The notes under the pieces are model-generated. The model was not told where the DNA came from. It saw nothing but the letters and a program-made list of their open reading frames with translations, and searched no databases. Below are positions 3,778 to 5,202 of a stretch of DNA of 5,202 nucleotides, one piece after another (position 1 is the first letter of the stretch; each line of letters begins with the position of its first letter). The stretch is from Coxiellaceae bacterium (GTDB lineage: Bacteria > Pseudomonadota > Gammaproteobacteria > Coxiellales > Coxiellaceae), in assembly GCA_014238445.1 (NCBI GenBank), contig JABABC010000119.1, positions 1 through 5,202 on the forward strand, in the 5' to 3' direction. The position numbers and the translations under genes are program-made.

Positions 3778-5202
3778 GTGGATCAAGAAAAAATACAGCT
3801 GTCTGATCCAGAAGTCTCGAATGTATTCAACCCTGTACCTCCAGAAGAAGATGGCGGTGTTACCGACGACGAGGGGGTAACCCCACCGGGTAGTCCAACA
3901 ACGACAGCTACTGGCGAGACGCACAAGAATTTTCCGACGAGTACAGTCAATGACTCTTTACCTTTGAGTGTGCTACATACACGTCTGATGGAAGCTTATT
4001 CGACAAGAGACCGACAAAAGAGTGAGGCGCTGTCGCTGTGCGCATTGCAAGCATCTAGTAGTGATATTAAAACACTGAAAAAGGACTATATTCAGCAATT
4101 ACAACTGGTTAGGAAAGCGGAGTTAAGAGAATTGGAGTATTCTGACCGAGTTGCAACTTCGCTTGTCACCAAGCCTCTTGAATCGACTGATTTCTTAGCA
4201 AGGAAAAATATCATTGATTCACTCTTAGACAGGATTTCGAAAGGCGAGGAGGGTGGCTCTATCTTTGCGGGTACCGCAAGTCGACGTTTAAAAGCGGAGC
4301 GGCAAAAACAAACACCTCAACAACGCAATGAGAGTGATCGCCAGGCTCGAGAAGCATTTAAAGCTGATAAAGGTCAATATGTTACAGTTTCTGACGAAAT
4401 TGCCCACCTTCAAAGTCAGATCAGAAGCAATCAAGATGAGCTGAAAACTGAAAAAGAGGTTGGTAAAAGAGAAGCATTACTGCAAAAAGAAGAAGTCTTA
4501 CTTAAGAAAAAAAATCAGTTAACGAAACAATTAAAAGTCTTTAGGAAAAAACAGGGAGTTCGTCTACAGATCAAAGAGAAGAAAAATCAATCTCAGACTA
4601 TTGATTCATACAATCCGATTCGCAGTGAGGTGTTTGCTCAACTTTCTGATAAAAACGTCGTATTGAGGCGACCATTCACTGAGAAAGAGGTGGATGAATA
4701 TGAAAAAGAAATAACCTCTTTGGAGGAACAATATTCTCAGGCTGTAGACAACCAAAACAATAAAAAAGATTCTAAAGATTCTAAAGGTTCTATAAAAACT
4801 ATCGAAAAGCGTAAGATAGCCGATCGGTTATTGTCCCGGTCCTTGATTTTTCACGGCAGTGAAGTCTTGAGGCAAGAAGTGCTGTTGATGGGGTTAACTG
4901 AGGTGCTTCTAATGCGCTACGGTTTGATTCATGATGCGGGGGTCAGCGTCTATGATGCTCAACTTCAACAGCTGAAAGATCAACCCTCTGTGGTAGGGCT
5001 TTCGTTAGATAAACGCGAATCAAAAATAGCAGAGTTATATGATAGCTTTAATAGCGTCAACCTATCATTAGAAGATATCTCTAAACAGTGTCACTTTGTT
5101 TCTACGTTTAGTGATGAGGAAAAGGCAACCGAGCTTGCTCTGGTTAGTCTAGCGCTATATGGAGTGGAGATATCCTTTGATGAACAAACAAATCTGCCAC
5201 AA
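3778..5202 (+). CDS. Large coiled-coil protein of unknown family, candidate secreted effector (3' end outside window)
   Basis: The frame runs 475 codons from GTG 3778 to the last base without a stop, so the protein is longer than seen. I recognise no catalytic domain. Residues 1-60 look disordered, acidic and rich in Pro, Thr and Ser (PPEEDGGVTDDEGVTPPGSP). Residues about 62-160 look helical. Residues about 200-272 are a Lys/Glu/Gln-rich likely coiled coil (for example ELKTEKEVGKREALLQKEE). A second charged helix spans about 301-325, followed by KDSKDSKGS at 330-338. A more globular helical part follows from about 340, with SEVLRQEVLLMGLTEVLLM. There is no signal peptide or transmembrane helix. 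Large size, eukaryotic-like low-complexity and coiled-coil make-up, solitary position and a PmrA-like box upstream are typical of Dot/Icm effectors, whose secretion signal sits at the C-terminus, here unseen. A structural or cytoskeletal coiled-coil protein is the alternative. The gene is firm; the effector role is inference. Confidence 0.88.
   Translation, partial: MDQEKIQLSDPEVSNVFNPVPPEEDGGVTDDEGVTPPGSPTTTATGETHKNFPTSTVNDSLPLSVLHTRLMEAYSTRDRQKSEALSLCALQASSSDIKTLKKDYIQQLQLVRKAELRELEYSDRVATSLVTKPLESTDFLARKNIIDSLLDRISKGEEGGSIFAGTASRRLKAERQKQTPQQRNESDRQAREAFKADKGQYVTVSDEIAHLQSQIRSNQDELKTEKEVGKREALLQKEEVLLKKKNQLTKQLKVFRKKQGVRLQIKEKKNQSQTIDSYNPIRSEVFAQLSDKNVVLRRPFTEKEVDEYEKEITSLEEQYSQAVDNQNNKKDSKDSKGSIKTIEKRKIADRLLSRSLIFHGSEVLRQEVLLMGLTEVLLMRYGLIHDAGVSVYDAQLQQLKDQPSVVGLSLDKRESKIAELYDSFNSVNLSLEDISKQCHFVSTFSDEEKATELALVSLALYGVEISFDEQTNLPQ
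4765..4791 (+). repeat. Three tandem 9-base units in the coiled-coil gene
   Basis: AAAGATTCT occurs at 4765-4773 and 4774-4782, followed by AAAGGTTCT with one change at 4783-4791. In frame it encodes KDS-KDS-KGS (residues 330-338), a hydrophilic linker between the charged helix and the more globular segment. The unit length keeps frame if copies are gained or lost. Confidence 0.8.

Noticed and set aside
3718..3924. Minus-strand ORF of 68 aa
   Set aside because: It lies opposite the start and promoter of the well-supported plus-strand coiled-coil gene and has a Phe/Tyr/Trp-rich shadow composition.

Overview
The window is bacterial and reads as gammaproteobacterial: moderate-to-low GC, Shine-Dalgarno-led genes, and a CysS tail of proteobacterial type. 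All supported genes lie on the plus strand. A tandem direct repeat that looks like the PmrA box of Legionella and Coxiella, placed before a long coiled-coil protein of unknown family, hints at a Legionellales-type, host-associated organism. That placement is inference; no rRNA or other taxonomic marker is present.

Layout. Bases 1-312 are the 3' end of cysS (cysteinyl-tRNA synthetase). Bases 352-1674 encode an NfeD1b-type membrane serine protease. Ten bases later comes an SPFH/slipin (stomatin-like) membrane protein, 1685-2428. The protease and slipin form the classic NfeD-stomatin pair: NfeD-type proteases are known to cut the hydrophobic C-terminus of their stomatin partner, and such a segment is visible here. 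The two genes are probably translationally coupled, because the nfeD stop codon lies inside the slipin ribosome binding site.

Bases 2429-2979 form a long AT-rich gap without a convincing gene. It holds several inverted repeats, a cluster of four GATC sites, and two TATAAT elements near its end. A small conserved-looking soluble protein of 90 aa follows (2980-3252). Next is a 194-base gap with a pyrimidine-rich stretch and inverted repeats, then a doubtful 60-codon cationic ORF (3447-3629).

From GTG 3778 an open frame runs to the window edge: 475 codons, no stop. It has a disordered acidic/proline/threonine-rich N-terminus, a Lys/Glu/Gln-rich coiled-coil middle, and no signal peptide or membrane segment. 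Just upstream, 3711-3730 matches 15 of 18 positions of the PmrA box as I remember it, followed by a plausible -10. The most interesting reading of the window is therefore a PmrA-controlled candidate type IV (Dot/Icm) effector next to a housekeeping cysS-nfeD-slipin block. No complete new multi-gene system is visible.
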